This document shows positions 1 through 17,290 of a stretch of 30,000 nucleotides of DNA, piece by piece; the first letter of the stretch is position 1, and each line of letters starts with the position of its first letter. Made by a program: the position numbers and the translations under genes. Source of the stretch: Hormiphora californensis (lineage: Eukaryota > Ctenophora > Tentaculata > Cydippida > Pleurobrachiidae); NCBI GenBank assembly GCA_020137815.1, contig CM035357.1, positions 2,353,432 through 2,383,431 on the forward strand, read 5' to 3'. The notes beneath the pieces were generated by a model that was given only the letters and a program-made list of their open reading frames with translations, did no database searches and was not told where the DNA came from.

Positions 1-665
1 CTCGGGGGAAAGTGGTACGTGATTATTCATCCCGCTAACTGTAAAGAGGGGTGAAGAATCACGTGATTAATACCAAAGAACTGAGATTCAGTATAATTTG
101 TCTTATATGGCCAGACATTATCATGATTATAAAATTGAATTGTTTTTTGGCGTGGACACAGTGTGGACACAATTGAGAGGATACCAAAACCATTATGAAA
201 CAAGTATTTTATTTCAGTGTTTTCGGTTATTTGGTGACGTGCGTTTTACCTTAAACACAAACGCAGCAGCAGCCATTCAAGTAGAGCTTCTTTATTTCAA
301 GAAAGTGCAATATGAGAAAACAAACTTCAACACACCTATGTAGTAAGTCTGTCAAGAGAAAGCTGTCAACGCTGAGAAAACAACGAAAAGGTGACCGAAA
401 CTTGAGTCAAAATTGTTTTACTCTGCGTAACTGTCTCAACCGAGAGTTGTGTAGCTCACACTGCATTTTATTTCATAAATGACATCACAGAGCAAGCACG
501 TTCTGTCAGGGTTTGTTAGAGCAAGGGCGGAGAGAGTTAATAATTTACCACGTTGAGTCGTCTCCTAATCGGAAGGGGAATGAGTGAGAGTAACTCATCT
601 ACATAATGCTTGTCTAGGTGGTCGAGAAACGCCTTTGCCAGCGCTGTGATCGTCTCCATAACCAA
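1..665. other. Non-coding flank, no gene seen
   Basis: I see no open frame with family resemblance or convincing splice structure here. An imperfect inverted repeat (about 16-33 against 48-65, both carrying ACGTGATT-type sequence) lies at the very start of the window. The rest is AT-rich unique-looking sequence ending at the TTAA that bounds the foldback element. Confidence 0.5.
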
Positions 666-1977
666 TTAAGGGTACACCTGGCGTTTTTCATCATCGAGTG
701 CCCAACCAAATGACTTCACCAGGGTTTAGTTCATACAAAATGGACCTCAAATATGCAATTTTAGCCCTAAAGTCGAATTCATATTTTTGCTACAGCCTAT
801 TTTCAAAGTGGCGTTTTTTCAATTTTTGTCGGAATTTTTAACCTCAGGACCACTTTTTTTGAGATAGAAACATTAAATTCTTGGAATTTGAAGAGAATAT
901 AAAGGTGAATAAGCCCAAAGAAGGATTTTTAAAATGGAGCTTATTTCTGGCCATGAGAACGGTTTACTTTTTTGCTTCTTTGACACGCTGGCTGAGAATG
1001 TTCCCATGCTTCATTAGAGATGAAAATCTGGAAATAGTTGCTCAAAACGATTATCTATGTGGCCCAAAAATTTTGGAACTTTCCCGCCAAAGATGTGGTG
1101 TACAGAGCTTGTTTTGTGAAACCCGTCTTTTTGAAAAAGAGGGAAATTCCCTGTATCTCAAAAACGGATGATCGTAGAGACCTGCGACCAAGCTTAATCG
1201 ATTCAGAAGGTCCGATTTTGGGGGGGGTCTTCTGAGAGACATTTTGCTCCTACTCCAACCGTTTTTGCTGTAATTGCAAAAAACCAATTCTATGAAATGG
1301 GGGAACAACTCTATTCCAGTAGCCTGCTTCGGGCTGATTTCCCCCTTACTTGCTGATACCTTTTTCGCAATTACAGCAAAAACGGTTGGAGTAGGAGCAA
1401 AATGTCTCTCAGAAGACCCCCCCAAAATCGGACCTTCTGAATCGATTAAGCTTGGTCGCAGGTCTCTACGATCATCCGTTTTTGAGATACAGGGAATTTC
1501 CCTCTTTTTCAAAAAGACGGGTTTCACAAAACAAGCTCTGTACACCACATCTTTGGCGGGAAAGTTCCAAAATTTTTGGGCCACATAGATAATCGTTTTG
1601 AGCAACTATTTCCAGATTTTCATCTCTAATGAAGCATGGGAACATTCTCAGCCAGCGTGTCAAAGAAGCAAAAAAGTAAACCGTTCTCATGGCCAGAAAT
1701 AAGCTCCATTTTAAAAATCCTTCTTTGGGCTTATTCACCTTTATATTCTCTTCAAATTCCAAGAATTTAATGTTTCTATCTCAAAAAAAGTGGTCCTGAG
1801 GTTAAAAATTCCGACAAAAATTGAAAAAACGCCACTTTGAAAATAGGCTGTAGCAAAAATATGAATTCGACTTTAGGGCTAAAATTGCATATTTGAGGTC
1901 CATTTTGTATGAACTAAACCCTGGTGAAGTCATTTGGTTGGGCACTCGATGATGAAAAACGCCAGGTGTACCCTTAA
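666..1977. mobile_element. Long foldback (inverted-repeat) element bounded by TTAA
   Basis: The left arm (666-1283) and right arm (1360-1977) are near-perfect reverse complements centred at 1321.5, so coordinates pair as x and 2643-x. A spacer of about 76 bp separates them. One mismatch was noticed near the inner end (1278 against 1365). The symmetry ends exactly at TTAA on both sides (666-669 and 1974-1977), followed inward by GGGTACACCTGG. TTAA target duplication is the hallmark of piggyBac-type transposition, so a non-autonomous piggyBac-like foldback MITE is the inference. The termini are GGG rather than the CCC of classical piggyBac, and no transposase is encoded. Apparent reading frames in the arms mirror each other and look like by-products of the symmetry. 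Confidence 0.8.
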
Positions 1978-2197
1978 ACTGTACAAAACCACCTTCCACT
2001 GCAGTATGCCACTTTCTATCCTCCACGACTATCAAGTAAATGTTTTGAGCAAAATAACGCTGGTTCAAATAAACTATGGGACTTTGGGACTGTTGCCCCG
2101 GAAGTTTTTTACTAGCTCCCCTGTGTATTACAAATTGGACGATGGCCCGTGATTGGTCAGGAAGTAGCACTGCTCACTTCTTAAATATACTAAAGTA

Positions 2198-2258
<61 letters not shown>

Positions 2259-2329
2259 ATCTCTCTCTATCTCCCTCATTCTCTCTTTCTCTTTCTCTCT
2301 ATCTCTCTCTTTCTATCTCCCTCTCTCTC
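2198..2329. repeat. (CT)n microsatellite with interruptions
   Basis: This is a CT dinucleotide tract with occasional TTTCT and TATCT interruptions. A second CT-rich stretch continues at about 2401-2487 after a short unique segment. Confidence 0.9.
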
Positions 2330-2487
2330 GATCAGACTCTGTACTTCCGTAACGAGCCCTAATGGGGGACTAAAAGGTAAGGAGTCAAAGCGCCCAAATT
2401 AGCTCTCTTCCTCTATCTCTCACTCCCTCACTCTCTCTCCATTTCTATCTCTTTTTGTCCCTTTTCTATCTCTTTCTATCCCTCGTT

Positions 2488-2806
2488 CTCACTAATGGGA
2501 GATCGGAAATAAGCGAACAAGGCCACATATAAACCAAAGCATAGGATGGGTGCCAAGAGGGGGGGGGTGGGAGACAGAGCGTAATATAGAGAAGAGCAGA
2601 GAATAAAAGAAAGAAAGAGAGGGAACCTTCAATCTCTAAATGGATCTCTCACTGATTCGCAAAACCAACAGATAGATGTAAAACAAGATCGATTCTGCAG
2701 AGACAAGGATAAGGAGCACCCCGGATCTGATAAAGTTGATGAAGTAAAAAAGTTCTCATCACATCATTAAAACATCAGTTGAGAATTTGCAGGGACCGAT
2801 TAACGA

Positions 2807-2810
<4 letters not shown>
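2488..2810. other. Non-coding spacer
   Basis: The stretch is purine-rich around 2560-2630 with a G homopolymer near 2560. No coding signal was seen. Confidence 0.4.
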
Positions 2811-2888
<78 letters not shown>

Positions 2889-2910
2889 GAGAGAGATTGA
2901 GAAAGAGAGA
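2811..2910. repeat. (GA)n microsatellite
   Basis: A nearly pure GA tract becomes interrupted (GTGAGA, ATTGAG) at its 3' end. Confidence 0.9.
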
Positions 2911-4354
2911 CATCATCAACTCCAATTTTGATACTTATCGAAGCCGGTTAAACGGTGAGTGATGGATCTGGGATCGGAAATAGTCCGTCAACGTCTCGCT
3001 AGATGCTGACGGTGATAATAATATTTCCAAGATCTTGGAAGAGATTTGTCTAGATCTTTAGCAGAAGAAGGGACTGCACCATCCCAAAACTATCTGTGTG
3101 TGTGTGTGTGTAATTTATCCACTTGATAATCCCATATTCCATAATCCATCTAGGAGCTTGACTCAATGTGTCAATGACCCTCGAGTTTCTTGTGGTGTCA
3201 TTTCGGTCATGTACCTACCGTATTATATCAAGACCGAATTTAGGTGTCTGTATTTGTGTTGAGTTTAGGTATATGTGCTGGCAGGCGAAAGGAATTTCAC
3301 ACATTCTTCAAACAGTATATGTATACAGGCTGAAAACGCTGCATTACTCGATGCTGTATTGAAATGTTTGTAATATTGCAGACAGAGCATGTTAACAACA
3401 AACAGAACTAGTGATAATGTAGCCATGCGAGATGCTTCACAGATAACACACTATAAAGCCCCTCCCTCCAACTAGATTGTTGCAATGTGCTATGCTTCAC
3501 AGACACTGAGCTTCCCCAATCCAATCACCTTCAATCGACGGGCACCTCTTGCAAACATGAAACAATCTGATATTCTTTAGAGTTACTATAATGAACTGAA
3601 GAGTTTAACTAATGAAGCATGAAGAACATGAACACGATAATGAAGTACTCATTGGGTTCATTAGAATGCAAAGAACACAGAAGAGACAGAACTATCTTTA
3701 TATGAGAAGTAGTTATTATATTACCGATGTTGTATGAACTTATTACCGCAATGTTTATTGCTGTAGTCAGAACTATCATACGGCCATTGATAATCTTCAA
3801 TGAACTTGAGTAATAATGGGCAAAGGCGTGAACATGTAATAATGAACCATAGTCGGCCAACTCTTTGAACGAACAGAAAAATTGAAAGTGGGTATCAAAA
3901 AGGGCACACACTAACACACAGTGGCAAAATAAATTTCACAGCTGTTACATCTGTGGCCACAAAAGTGGAAATTCTTGTACGAATCGCGTATGAGACTCTC
4001 GGAAACCGGAGAAAATGTGGTCTGGGAAATTTTTCCGACTGTGTGAAATTACTAACAACAACTCTGCCAACTTAGTGGATGGGTGAAAAACGGAATTGTT
4101 GTTAGTGGGTAATAACTACAAACATATATCGGCGAATAAAGGACATAAAAAGGAAAAATAATAAAGAATGTCGATATCGGGCGGTATCAGATAGTAAAAA
4201 TTACAGTACTTTTTCGCGATGATAGGCGGCGAAAGCAAGAAGAAGGCAGGTATTGGCATTTTTATGGGGTCCGTTGGAAATTGATGGGAAGTTTAAAAGT
4301 GCAAATTTGACATAAATACATCATCAATTTCCCAACATTAGTCAACCACAATTT

Positions 4355-4355
<1 letters not shown>
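2911..4355. other. Non-coding region, no gene seen
   Basis: There is a short (TG)n run near 3094-3111 and two copies of an ATGCTTCACAGA phrase near 3430 and 3490. The open frames of 60-100 codons show no recognisable motifs, and I found no exon-like segment with conserved protein sequence. Confidence 0.4.

Positions 4356-4446
<91 letters not shown>
4356..4446. repeat. (GA)n microsatellite
   Basis: An uninterrupted GA tract of about 90 bp. Confidence 0.95.
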
Positions 4447-4449
<3 letters not shown>

Positions 4450-4596
4450 TAGGGGGTGAAGTAACCTGGTGGTTTAATAGGTAATCCAACATAATTAATA
4501 CATGACGTGTTTTACACTAAAATTAGTAAACACCTCACACATCCTACATTGTATTTTGTAGATCCCATCCTCCCCTATTTAAATTAAATTTTAATG

Positions 4597-4763
4597 TACA
4601 GTCGGACCCCGATTTACCGGGATGCTCGGGGGAAAGGGTTTTGCCCGGTAAATCGGGGTGCCCGGTATATCGGGGTCAAATACTGTTAATTTCCTATTTC
4701 CGCCTTCCGGGGAAGATTATCCTCCCGGTAAATCGGGGCCCGGTAAGTCGGGGTCCGACTGTA
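4597..4763. mobile_element. pogo/Tigger-like MITE with TA target duplication
   Basis: The terminal inverted repeats begin CAGTCGGACCCCGATTTACC at 4599 and end with the complement (GGTAAGTCGGGGTCCGACTG) at 4761. Both ends are flanked by TA (4597-4598, 4762-4763). The element is 163 bp and carries internal copies of the GGTAAATCGGGG phrase in both orientations. TA duplications and CAG-starting termini are typical of Tc1/mariner-pogo elements. No transposase is present, so it is non-autonomous. A decayed relative lies at 28972-29040. Confidence 0.85.
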
Positions 4764-5159
4764 CATGAGAGTGCTAAATTACTAAAACCATTTCACCACA
4801 TAAATATTAACTAACTCAGCTACAATTTATCCAGACCAAATATGCTACAGTTGAAGTTGGGCTTTAGTAACCAATTTATATCTGCCCCAGTTGTGCAGAC
4901 CAGTAATTATCAACAAAAATAGCTTAATTATCAATAAAAAGTTTTCTAATTGTGTGGTTAATTGGTTAGTTAATTACCTGGTCGAAGAATCCACTTATAT
5001 AATCCCACATCTCCTTTCCTTCATATAAAGTGCCCCCTCAGTTAGTCATTAGGTCCTTAATTAGGGTAATTAGTTGCTTGATTGTGAAGGGGGTGAAGGA
5101 CGGAAACGTCTCCCAAATTCCAATATATTGACTCAATATTTTTTTATATTAAAAGAAAC
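4764..5159. other. AT-rich spacer
   Basis: The sequence is TTAATTA-rich with no coding or structural signal identified. Confidence 0.4.
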
Positions 5160-5450
5160 CAATGAGCGGAAAGGAAGAGAGAGAGAAGACGAGAAGGGAA
5201 AGAGAGAGCGGCAGAGAGGAGAGAAGAGAGAAGGAGGGAGAAAAAAAGAGAGGGAAAGGGTTTAAAAAGATAGAAAAAAAAAAAAAAGGGGGAAAGGGGA
5301 AAGAAAGAGAAGAAAAAGGGGAAAGAAAAAAAAAAAGAAAATAAAAAAGAAAAACAAAGGAGAAAGAAAGGGGAAAAAAAAAAAACAAAAAAAAATATAC
5401 CAAAAAAAACCCCCCCAGAGCTAAGAAAAAAAAGGGAAAGGGCCCAAAAA
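5160..5450. repeat. Homopurine tract with A and G homopolymer runs
   Basis: This is an almost pure purine stretch. It starts as GA-rich repeat and passes into long A and G runs, then into CCCCCCC and AAAAAAAA blocks. The homopolymer texture continues to about 5545 and looks more like poor base calling beside a microsatellite than evolved sequence. Long frames across it are composition artefacts. Confidence 0.75.
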
Positions 5451-5545
5451 CACCCTGAGTTTTTAGGTAGTCTTTTTTCGAAGAATTCCTCCCTTTTTAA
5501 AAATCTGAATTCCCCAAACCCGGGTCCAGAGAAAGACAGAATCAT

Positions 5546-6117
5546 CTTGTATACCATTCCCTTCTATTTCATTACTTAGAGCTCATTTAAAGGGAGGAGT
5601 ACTACGAGACACTTAAACCCCCTAAAAAAGGGAAAAACCTACGGATGATCACTAGACCCCCACAAGAAGCCTAAAATTTTTCAAAACAGTTAATGATGAA
5701 GCGATTGTTGAGAAGAAGATGATAAGGTACTATAAGACCGCGGTGGGGTGTGATACAGTTAAAGCCCCGGTGGGGAAGAATTAAGTGGTTTATATGAACT
5801 CATAATAACAAAAATATAGAGGAGCGGGGGGTGGGATAAGAAAGAAAGAAAAATGGTGTTTTAATAGAATTTACACACACCGAACACTAAAATAGCATCC
5901 GAACTGTTGTTTCACACAAACCCGTGACAAATTTTTTGGCGATGTCTTTGGTAGATTTATTTCAAAAATCTGAAAAAATAAATCATGACTTTTCATTCAA
6001 AACAAAAAATCACCAAAAATTCGAGAATTATGAGTAGGGGGGTTGTTTTGAGGGAAAGAAGTTAGAAAGTCAAATGCACAGCAATTAAAGGGTTGTTTTT
6101 TTTGCGTTTAAAAAAAG
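5546..6117. other. Non-coding region, no gene seen
   Basis: The sequence is AT-rich with scattered homopolymers, and no exon could be supported. Confidence 0.35.
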
Positions 6118-6745
6118 CAGCCTACTCTCTCTTCTCCCTTTTTTCCCTCCCGGCCCCGGGGGGGGGGAAAGAAAAAAGGGAAATGGGGGAAGAGAAGAAA
6201 GAGAGGAGAGAGGGGGAGAGAGAAGGGGGGAAAAAAGAAGAGAAGAAAACGAGAAGAAAAAAAAATGGATAAAAAACCCTCTTTTGTACGTCGAATGAAT
6301 ATGACGACAGAGATTGCTTTGTTGCTGCATGTTAGTGTGTGTGATCCGGTCAAAGCGTTCTGGAGGATGTGAAAAGAATAGAGTTCTATCTTCTCTCTAT
6401 CTCTCTCCTTTCCCTCTTTCCATACCCTCTCTTTTTTTCTTTTTCCCAAATAAAAACTATGCAATAGAAAAAGAAGATGTATCGATATACTCGATGTACA
6501 AAAAATTTTTAAATTCGGTGCACTAAAATAATTTCCCCAAAACCCGCAAAAACCCCCCCCTCCACAAATCACCCCAAAAGGAAGAAAAAATAAAAAAAAA
6601 AAAAAGAAAGAAGAAAGAGGGGAAAGAGGAAAAATTGGGGGATGAAAAAGGGGGGGGGGGCAAAACCCGGGGTTTCTTTTTTTCAAAATTTCGGCTTCCC
6701 CTACCAACTTCCCTAAGTTTTGGACTTTCCCCCGAAAATAGTTCA
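6118..6745. repeat. Homopolymer-rich low-complexity zone
   Basis: Two blocks (about 6118-6265 and 6535-6745) are dominated by runs such as CCCCGGGGGGGGG, poly-A and poly-G with GA-rich stretches. Between them lies ordinary sequence with a CT-rich patch (6390-6450). The texture matches the block at 5.2-5.5 kb and may be low-quality assembly. Confidence 0.6.
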
Positions 6746-6949
6746 AGAAAAAGAGAGAGAGAGAGCGTGCTTTTGGGATGATGATACTTACAAAATACAA
6801 AATGCACGTGTTTATTGGTTTTTTAGGCCACGTGATTATCTAAAAGCGATGGTAAAAAGAGTAAAAATTTAGTTACCATCCGTGTCATTTGCAGGAAATA
6901 TAGTTTCGCAATTCGCATCTTCCGATGGTAATGCCCAGCAACAAAAAAA

Positions 6950-7062
6950 AAAGAGGAGATAAGAAGAGAGAGGAAAGGAGGTGCAGAGGAGAGAGGAGAA
7001 AGGGAGAGAGGGAAAAGAGAGACAGAGAGAGAGAGAGTAAATGAGAGACAGAGAGAGAGAGC
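6950..7062. repeat. GA-rich simple repeat
   Basis: An imperfect GA-rich purine tract with AGAGAGAC interruptions. Confidence 0.8.
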
Positions 7063-8285
7063 TGTGTGAGACCATATAACAGTTTAAGTAATCGGGGAAT
7101 CAGGATATTAACATTTTAGTTAAACGTTGTACCAGTTGAAGGACTAAAGTTCCTTGACTCCATTACCTTGGCAAATAAAACACACACCTACCAAGCGTGT
7201 GGACTCATACTTTATAACATGACTGCAACATCACGCACGCTGCCCGGTTCGAAGAGTGCAGTCTTATGCAAAACAAGAGAGTCAAACACTTGTTTAGAGT
7301 GCCAGAAAGAGAAGCACTTCTGTACTAGACAAGTAAACTAGCCCGTGTCAGAAACACCTAACTCCCCCCCCCCCCAGCTCAGTGCAATAAAACTTTCCCT
7401 TACAGTAGGCATGAAGCTGCCTTGTTTAGTATAGTACAATGCCGTCAACTAATTCCTTGCAGGTCACGCAACCCTGACCAAAAGCTGGGAAACCTTGCTA
7501 GAAAACCCTATCCCTCCATTCCTGTCTCTCTCTCCCTATCTTTATCTCACCTTTACCAGCTGACCGTTTTGAGGGAGGGACAGGGGGTAAAATAACACTG
7601 GCAGGTGCATTCCTTCAGTGGACATGATTAGTGCGAGAGTGGGTTGAGCAAGGCAAATTAGGGCAGGGTGGACCCTCATTGGCTGCAGGTGCAAGTAACT
7701 CAAACCTCAAAAATTGTGCTGTCACATGTGGATTGTGGTCACACACTTTGCTCCAAACTTTGCTACTCCAAACCCTGCAGTACTAACAAAAATGTGCCCC
7801 TCACTCACCGCCTTAGTAAACACTGCGTTTGGAGCTGAAATTCAATAAAATTGAGTGGATGTGAGCCGCTTTTAATGTATAAAATTTGTTGTTAACACAA
7901 GCGTTGGCCTGACAGGGGCTAGGCCATATAAAAGCAACAGTGGGGCGAAGTGGTCCTACTCACTATACAACGGTTAGGGCCTTTCAAGGGTATCGTAATC
8001 GAAAGAATACTATAGTATCAACTTGACTAGTCTTGATTTGTTACTGAACTGTTCATTATACCCTTGTCTATCAGCTAGTAGACAATTCGGCGCGGGGTTT
8101 TGTGCCACAATATATACGGCTGAACTTTTCGTAGTCGCCGATTTTGAAAGTTTGGGTGGAAAAATTCAACCTCTCAGACCACCCCCCCTCCCCCCAAGCA
8201 TGTATATAACCCCACAACTAATTAATTAGCTAAGTCACCGATAATTAGTTAGCTAATTAACAAATCACATCTAAGCAGCACTTAC
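7063..8285. other. Non-coding or unresolved region
   Basis: No family could be recognised. The stretch may contain downstream exons or the 3' end of the acidic gene at 8286-9088, but no next exon could be chosen with a matching phase. A polypyrimidine patch lies near 7525-7555, and AATTAATTAGCTAA-type palindromic AT sequence lies near 8220-8265. Confidence 0.35.
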
Positions 8286-9088
8286 GAGGTGAGGAAACAT
8301 AGTAGTCATTGTGGCTGGGTGCAGTGGATAACTTCCGTCCTAGGCTGCTCTGAAAAACAACATTATGTTAACTAATTAACCAATTAGTTAATTAATCTAT
8401 CTACCTACAGTCTAGAAACTACTATATATACTATACATTGACTAGGGTGGACTCGCTTTAGACCCCCTTCTGAGACTCTATCTATCTCTCTCTCAGTGCT
8501 CACCAGGTTTCCCTTTATATTCTCCATGGTACAGGAGGGTGGTCCGAACTTCTTGTTCCGTACTATCTCCGGAAGTTTATCCTCAATCTCGTCCCCAAAC
8601 TCATCGTTCTCCTCTTCTTCGCTTTCTTCTCCCTCATCTGAGATGAATTGTTGATTGGTGTTTGAAAAATGAAAAAGGAAGGGAATCCCAATTTTTCAGA
8701 ACTCCACTGTGTGAAGTGGACACCCCCGCTCATTGGGCAAGATCGGATGTTGGGCAATTGAGCAGTGAGCAGATCGGGTTTACCCAACAACTACAACCTT
8801 TATCTACCGAACCCTCACAGTGCGGTATGCTCCATACAACCATTAGTAATGAAATTTGCCATCTGTTATGGCTCAGTGCTCACAGTATGCAATAAAAGGG
8901 GTGACTTCGTAACCAACACAACCACCAGTTACAACCCAATTACCAGTTACAACCCATTTACCGGAGAAATTGTCACTCTCGTAGGGGGAATCCTCCTCAT
9001 CCTCCTCATCCCTCTCCACTCTCCCAGTACTGTCCTCCCCAACAGGCTTGCCAATACGGGGTATCCGTGGTAGACTTTGACCCATAAT
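8286..9088 (-). CDS. Unidentified acidic protein, three predicted internal exons (partial gene)
   Basis: Three minus-strand exons join with consistent phase: 8962-9088, 8504-8637 and 8286-8349. Acceptors are CCACCAG, ATCTCAG and TTTTTCAG; donors are GTAAAT, GTGAGC and GTAAGT. The joined product of about 108 residues starts IMGQSLPRIPRIGKPVGED, then has two strongly acidic blocks (DEEDEED and EESEEEENDEFGDE). It continues LPEIVRNKKFGPPSCTMENI and ends in a basic, Ser-rich segment with RKLST, a possible phosphorylation site. The first exon could include the start (ATG at its second codon) or be internal. I do not recognise the family. Downstream exons and a stop were not located. The acceptor of the first exon abuts the minisatellite at 9089-9400. 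Agreement of phase over two junctions supports a real gene, but it is a prediction from sequence reading only. Confidence 0.5.
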
Positions 9089-9091
9089 CTG

Positions 9092-9400
9092 GTGGAGTCA
9101 AGGGAGGGGATGAGGGGATTTAGGGAGTCAAGGGAGGGGCTGAAGGGATTTAGGGAGTCAAGGGAGGGGCTGAAGGGGTTTAGGGAGTCAAGGGAGGGGG
9201 TTTAGGGAGTCAAGGGAGGGGTTTTAGGGAGCCAAGGGAGGGGGTTAGGGAGTCAAGGGAGGGGCTGAAGGGGTTTAGTGAGCCAAGGGAGGGGGTTAGG
9301 GAGTCAAGGGAGGGGGGCGAGGGAGTCAAGGGACTAGGGAGGGGGCGAGGGAGTCAAGGGAGGGGTTTAGGGAGTCAAGGGAGGGGGTTAGGGAGCCAAG
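9092..9400. repeat. G-rich minisatellite (GGGAGTCAAGGGAGGGG units)
   Basis: The array is built from variants of AGTCAAGGGAGGGG followed by variable linkers (CTGAAGGGATTTAGGG, TTTAGGG, GTTAGGG, CGAGGG), giving unit lengths of roughly 20 to 31 bp and more than ten units. G runs of three to six on the plus strand could form G-quadruplexes. Read on the minus strand the array is C/T-rich and runs directly into the CCACCAG acceptor of the unidentified acidic gene. Confidence 0.9.
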
Positions 9401-9840
9401 ACGGAAGGTATCCGGGGTAGTCCGAACGGGACTATGTCTGCTGGGGACAAGTGACTGTGACACAAGGTGGTAGGATCGTTATTTGACTAGGGTTGACTAA
9501 GCTTGATCTGGCCTCCCTGATCACGCTGCACAGAGGGGTCCAAACTAGACAAAGATTAGTGGCCTCCTGGATCTATGAGGACCCACAACTCAAGCTCAAG
9601 CCTTGCTTGACGCTTGTTGAGTACTCAACAAAGCCTTCCCTAGTGATGTATACCAATAGAGTTATATCAAGGAGTTTTGACTGCAAACGGCCCCAGAAAT
9701 GAAAAATTATGGAAGTTTCAACTAAATTGCAAGTGGGTGGAAAAATGAAACCCGCGGCCGTGCTTCAATAAATTACTGCTAATGTAAGTTCAGGGAAGCC
9801 AGGCTTTCAGAAAGTCTAGCGTGAAGCGTGCCGTGCAAGG
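9401..9840. other. Non-coding spacer
   Basis: A 69-codon plus-strand frame exists, but it has no family signal and no splice logic. Nothing else was seen. Confidence 0.35.
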
Positions 9841-9877
9841 ACTCTCTCTCTCTCTCTCCCTCTCTCTCTCTCTCTCC
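9841..9877. repeat. (CT)n microsatellite
   Basis: A short CT tract with one CCC interruption. Confidence 0.85.
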
Positions 9878-9949
9878 TAATTCCAGTTAATTTTCTACTG
9901 AACTACACTCTTCAGCGACAACCGGTCTAATGCACCTCAAAATGTATGT

Positions 9950-10080
<131 letters not shown>

Positions 10081-10603
10081 ATGTGACTCCAGATGGTGCA
10101 CGGAAGGGTGTGGGCTAGCTATTTTCGATGGCTGAAAGGGAGGTGAAAGTTACAGAAATTGAGAACAACTGGTTCACGGGATTTTCAACTCAATTTAAAC
10201 CCACGGTGGGTTTATCAATATTTATTTACAAAAGCACTCAATATCAGAGAAAACGAAAAAAAAAACTACCAACCGAAAAAACACGCGATTAATTAACAAA
10301 ATTAATTCCAGAGAGGGGGGTCGACGATGCGGAAGTAACTGGGAACCGTGACATAAACTATTTCGCGGCTTAAAACTCTTTCATAGGACTCATTTAGCAA
10401 AACTAAATATGACCTCATACATAAATTATACATCCCCGAGCCGTAACAAAACTATGCAATAAATATATAGAGTCCCAAATACTATAACAGGCACGTGTCT
10501 CAAGAAACATCCATCCAATCTTTTTAAATCTGGGTTTTGCCCAATCATTCCATATAAGGAGATGGTTTACTTTGGTCCAATTATTCCATTATATAAGGAG
10601 TGT
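10081..10603 (-). other. Downstream flank of the fumarase gene
   Basis: This is AT-rich non-coding DNA 3' of the fumarase stop codon. A minus-strand AATAAA (10221-10226) lies about 380 nt past the stop and is a candidate poly(A) signal. No closer canonical signal was seen. Confidence 0.4.

Positions 10604-17290
<6,687 letters not shown>

Noticed and set aside
881-1762. Two identical 96-codon frames (plus and minus) and a 184-codon minus frame
   Set aside because: They are mirror images created by the inverted repeat arms, with no protein family signal.
5144-6807. Phe/Leu/Ser-rich frames up to 230 codons
   Set aside because: They arise from homopurine/homopyrimidine composition and probable low-quality sequence.
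7180-7270. GGTTCGAA resembling a tRNA B box
   Set aside because: No cloverleaf stems or A box could be found around it.
8098-8170. Possible terminal exon of the acidic gene (KIGDYEKFSR-like reading on the minus strand)
   Set aside because: No acceptor gave a phase compatible with the 8286-8349 exon without a stop.
9092-9400. TTTAGGG phrases as a telomere-like array
   Set aside because: The heptamer is not tandem; it is one variable part of a longer minisatellite unit.
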